NCBI GenBank assembly: GCA_028023455.1
Contig: JAQFVV010000013.1
Coordinates: 9,514,411 to 9,578,410, forward strand
Direction: 5' to 3'
Source: Epiperipatus broadwayi
Lineage: Eukaryota > Onychophora > Udeonychophora > Euonychophora > Peripatidae
Length of the DNA stretch: 64,000 nucleotides
Under the pieces are notes generated by a model. That model was not told the origin of the DNA, ran no database searches, and saw only the letters and a program-made list of their open reading frames with translations. A program made the position numbers and the translations under genes. Each line of letters begins with the position of its first letter. The first letter of the stretch is position 1. Shown here one piece after another: positions 59,880 to 64,000 of this stretch.

Positions 59880-60450
59880 TTTTCTCCAAAGCATAGTGTA
59901 TGATTAATTATTGTCCAATAAAGGGTAAAATTTAGTTTTATTTTTTATTAGAAAAGTATCGTAGCTTTTCCTATCCACACACGCACACACACACATTCAA
60001 AGAAGCCAGTTTCTGATTAATTACTGTCCAAAAAGTCTCTGAAATATTTTCTATTTGTTATTAAAAAAGTAACATAACTTTATATATATATATACACACA
60101 CAAAAATGCCACTCTCTGGTATTAATTACTGTCCCAAAAAGTCAATGTTGGCTTTCATTTGAAAATTTTGTTTGAATTTTTAAATTTTGTGGAAGTTGTA
60201 ATATAATTAACTTTGATTTCAAAACCCAGTGTCTGATTAATTAATTTCCCAAAAAGGCTAAAATTTACTCTTATTTGCTATTAGAAAGTAACTTAATTTT
60301 TTATTGACACACACACACACACACACACAAAGCCAGTCTGATTAATTACTGTCCCAAAAAGTCGGCTTTCATTTTTATATTTTGTTAGAATTTTTTAATT
60401 TTGTGTAAATTGTAATATAATTTACTTTTATTTCCTATTCCAAAAATAAA
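59880..60450. repeat. degenerate tandem array, unit about 110 bp, with (CA)n
   Basis: The phrase TGATTAATTACTGTCCMAAAAAG recurs at about 59901, 60016, 60122, 60233 and 60342, with similar AAAAGTAAC-type text and (CA)n or (TA)n tracts between. Units are diverged, so the array is old. Confidence 0.7.
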
Positions 60451-62143
60451 GTCAATGGTACTAAAGAATTGCTGGCCCGGGAACATTATATCTATGTGTT
60501 TTTACTTAGCATCAACACCATCAAGTGGATGACATGATAGAACAGAAAACTACTGATTGTTTTGGTTAATATCTAGTTTTTGATAAATAATAATACCTTG
60601 GAATTTTTAAATCATCATTACATATTTGTACCTGGCCTATATAATCATGTGTACATAGGTTTTTTTTTTATACAAAGTGTTGAACTGTTTAAATTATTGG
60701 CAGTTTTTTTTATTTATATCATATGGGTGTGAAAGTAAAGAGATAGTTATGCTCTGTGTGCTTGCACATATACAATGATCATTTAGATATCACAAGAAGT
60801 TTTATTTCTATGTGTGGCCCTTTAATTTATTCTTGTGATTACCACTGTATATATACATGGATTTGGATATTTTTCTTTGCAACTGATACAGTGATCTTCC
60901 TGCCATGCTTATTTATATAAGTTCTTATTATGTGTTCGAACTGTAATTTATTTACTGCTATGGAAAAATCAATAGTTCCTAAACAAGTACTGTCCTTTAA
61001 ATTGAAACACATTTTAGAGCAGTTACATAATCATCTGTAATCTTTCTTTAAATATCATTGTACAAATTATCAATAAGGGTAAGTCTAATAATAATACAAT
61101 ATTAGCTCTTCATCTCCCACACTATTTTATATCTATTAGCATCCTCAGCAGTAATAGTCAATAATGTTTTGATATGTGTGTGCCTTTTTTTGCCTTAATT
61201 CCACATAATGCTATTACAATTATTTAAAAGCAACTCGAGTTTCTCATCAAAAGCATATGAGCAGTATCCTAGCTAGTAAATGAGCAACAACGGCTTTAGG
61301 ATCAAATTATTTTAGCACTGTTTTGTGCTTATCCATGATCTATATCCTACTTCCAATATAATTTTCATTAAAGGATTCAATATATACATCACAGGAATAT
61401 TTCATATTTTGATAAACAATGATTGGTTCTGAGAAATATTTAACTACATCTAGCTTGGCAAATCAAAAATCAATAAATAGATTTACTGATTAAAATAAGT
61501 TGACATGTTTAACTTTCAAAAAGCAAGGTACTAATTTAAGGTAGAAAAAGTATGAATAATTCTCATCATATTAAGTATGAAAGCCTAGAAGACATGAAAG
61601 AATTTGTGGAAATTTTGAAGTGGTAATAAACAGTTAGTTTGGTAGTATATCATGTAATAGAACTATATTAGAATTTTGTAGCACTACTTTAAACATCAGT
61701 ATTATATTTAATAGAACTTAAATAAACAATAAATATTTCATTCATGAATGGAATTCAAATGAAGAAATGATGATCAAGTCAGAAGAATATAAAAAATGTT
61801 CCAAAGAAATAAGGAAGAATTAAAGGCAGAGATAGAAGCAAGCCGGTAAGGATACGATGAATTGTTTCTAAGAAATCTAAAAAACAAAATTTGTGATCTA
61901 GTGCTTTCTACATATATCAAAACTCAACAAACTGAAAATGACCCAAAAATAGATGAACTTCAATGATTAAAAACTAAAAAGTGGCCTGTGAACCAGATTA
62001 AAATGAAACTATAGAACAGATTATAGAAAAATTGTCATTACTTTTATAGCATTTGGAAGTCTTTTTAAACATGGGCAAAGTATTAAATAAAAAATAAAAT
62101 GGTTTGGAATTCATAAGGAATTTGAACACCAAAATTGCTGGTC
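60451..62143. other. intron, no gene recognised
   Basis: AT-rich. At about 61750-62050 broken frames have lysine-rich text that could be a decayed ORF, but no family motif is seen. Confidence 0.45.
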
Positions 62144-62275
62144 CATGATCTTTGAACTCTATAATCTGTCACTTTACCTTTGCATTAAACCATGCACAGC
62201 AGAAAGGTTCATGATCTTTGAACTCTATAGTCTGTGACTTTACCTTTGCATAAACCCATGCACAATAGAGAAGTA
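62144..62275. repeat. 66-bp tandem duplication
   Basis: CATGATCTTTGAACTCTATA begins at 62144 and again at 62210, and the two units are alike to their ends with a few changes. Confidence 0.9.
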
Positions 62276-62958
62276 CTAAATAAATAAAGTTGATATCAAT
62301 AAGAGATGATAAGATGAATATTTTATCCATTATTCAAATTTATCATCAACATTTGTAAATTCTGGTGTACTCAATCAAATTCTCTTTAATGAGTAAAAAA
62401 CTGTAAAAGTAATCTCTAAATTTATTCAGGGTAGTAGTAAATTTATTTGTATAAAGAGGTATAAAAACCTGTTATAATAAAATTTATAAAGTTTAAATGG
62501 GTGAAATTAATACCATAGCAGATCACTATTCAAGTATCCAATATTTTACAGTACAATCACTAAATAAAAAAAAATTTGAAAGGAAAGATGATCATACTCA
62601 TATGTAGGATATTATACTTTAATCCCCTAAAAATCAAAATATATAGTAATGACAACAAAATGCAATGAAATTTATCTCTGATTCAAATCATCAGTCTATG
62701 AATTGAAAAAAACAATGAAAATTATACTGAACATAAAAAATAAAAGAGATAAATGGAAAATTACAATGACTATAATGAAAAATAGTTTGTATATTTTCAA
62801 AGAACCAATGTATGATAAATATGGATGCTATTCTAGTTTAGGAATTGATTTGTATAATCATCAGATGAATCATTTTCAATTTTTTTTTTTTTCTGTCTCA
62901 TTATATGTGAGAAGTTAGGATAGAATACTCATTTATGACTGGCTAATAGTTATGACAT

Positions 62959-63017
<59 letters not shown>
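62959..63017. repeat. (TA)n microsatellite
   Basis: Nearly 30 uninterrupted TA units, just next to the 3' end of the RTE-like element below. Confidence 0.95.
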
Positions 63018-63021
<4 letters not shown>

Positions 63022-63024
63022 TTT

Positions 63025-64000
63025 TCAATTATTATTAAACCAGTGCAAAATAAAGGTCTATCTAAATTAAACCCCCACTTACTCTGATCTATACTTTTTT
63101 TTTGTTACAATGTTCCAGTAATATCATTCCTTATAGCATCCATGGTCTTTTACTGTTTACTTACAAACTCTTAGAAATCAGTTTAAGATTTCAAGCATCC
63201 ACTTATTGTTATTTTTTAAAAAGACAATTATATCTCATTTCCATTTCAACTCTTAATGTTATTGATATTTCTTTGTTTTTTCAACGACATATATTACTTA
63301 TAAATTCTTCTTGTTTATCTCTCTATGTTTTGTTGTGTATTCTGAAGTTTTTTTTACTGCTCTTCTATTAATGTCCAATTCTCATGTTTAATAGTGAAAT
63401 ATATTTATTAAACTTCTATTTCAAGTTATTTCTACTAAAAACGCTCTATTGAAGCTTAATTATATGATTAATTTCATCCATTATATTTCCATCTATATTA
63501 ATAAAATGATTAAGATATTTATAATTATTAACATCTAATTCATTACTATCAATCTTTATTTTATTTTTGCAATGCTTTCTAAGCATTTAATTATTTAATG
63601 TTTTCATTTGATAATTCTTATAACATTTCCTAAAGCTCTGATGCATTATTTTCAAAATAATCACATCATTTACAAAATCTATGTGAATTTAATAATCTCC
63701 ATTTATTTCTATTCCCTTCTTATTTTGATCTATACAAGTTGCTGCAAAGAATATTGGAAAGCTGGAATTATTTCTCAAACTGTAACAGTATCCTGAATCT
63801 ATATTTTGATTGTTCCAAAATCTTAATCATTCCACAAATGCTTATAGAATCAAGTGCCATTTTATAATATACAAGTCCAATTCAAAATAGAAATGTGTAT
63901 TGATATATCCTTTCAATAACTTTTCTTAATATCTAATGTAATCTATTTCATCACAGCCACCTTCAAATTCAACTTATTCTTTTAATTGGTTATGGCCAAA
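63025..64000 (-). mobile_element. decayed RTE-like non-LTR retrotransposon, running off the right edge
   Basis: The 3' part (63025-63640) matches the fragment at 26828-27463. Farther 5' on the minus strand (63990-63800), broken frames resemble the start of the RT palm, including IERYINTH-like text and a KMALDSI..CGMIKILEQSK stretch where a family D-x-x-x-A-F-D box is expected. Many stops. The element continues beyond 64000. Confidence 0.6.

Noticed and set aside
1-64000. CRISPR arrays, bacterial operons, rRNA genes or intact tRNA genes
   Set aside because: Nothing of this kind is seen; all repeats are of eukaryotic mobile-element or satellite type.

Overview
The window is AT-rich animal DNA with very few exons and many mobile elements, most consistent with an invertebrate that has large introns. 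The only host gene I can place with confidence lies on the minus strand. Three phase-0 exons (57433-57185, 43588-43427, 4810-4550) encode consecutive parts of the N-terminal linker region of an axonemal dynein heavy chain, most like DNAH2. They are separated by introns of 13,596 and 38,616 bp and both ends of the gene lie outside the window, so almost everything else sits inside its introns. The phylum cannot be fixed from the sequence; the transposon set (Ty3 elements, Penelope-like elements, jockey/tick-like and RTE-like non-LTR elements) fits many arthropods, chelicerates or molluscs.

Layout. 1-5263: AT-rich intron with a hairpin cluster at the left edge, trinucleotide repeats, one copy of an unnamed repeat and a dynein exon. 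5264-23123: a Ty3/gypsy retrotransposon in minus orientation, with 2.5-2.8 kb LTRs and a candidate ATAT target duplication. Its integrase is split by a second LTR element at 8735-16372, in plus orientation, flanked by an exact ATAC duplication. That second element has 2.6 kb LTRs differing at only about 15-20 positions by eye, no reverse transcriptase, and a single 207-residue acidic ORF that I do not recognise. 23124-32862: an old, riddled plus-strand Ty3 element, broken by an RTE-like fragment, then a third (solo) copy of the 5264-type LTR carrying a 5'-truncated non-LTR element with an open 394-codon frame.

32863-43426: mostly anonymous intron, but 36.4-40.6 kb holds fold-back elements with sequences that fit the type I hammerhead ribozyme at five places (three intact cores, two decayed). 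Units of about 380 bp at 39404-40571 are in tandem and inverted arrangement, bounded by hammerheads, resembling animal retrozymes; the 36.6-37.45 kb element shares its tail with the Penelope-like elements at 46.6-49.9 kb. 46.6-49.9 kb: two Penelope-like copies, head to head. 52419-54336: a large palindromic TIR element flanked by TAA. 56.7 kb: a tRNA-Val-like SINE. 59.9-60.4 kb: a degenerate tandem array. 63.0-64.0 kb: another decayed RTE-like element.

The genes do not form a pathway: one ciliary motor gene is interrupted by several generations of nested elements whose insertion order can be read from target duplications and interruptions. All identities come from reading translations and base pairing by eye; no alignment, folding program or database search was run.
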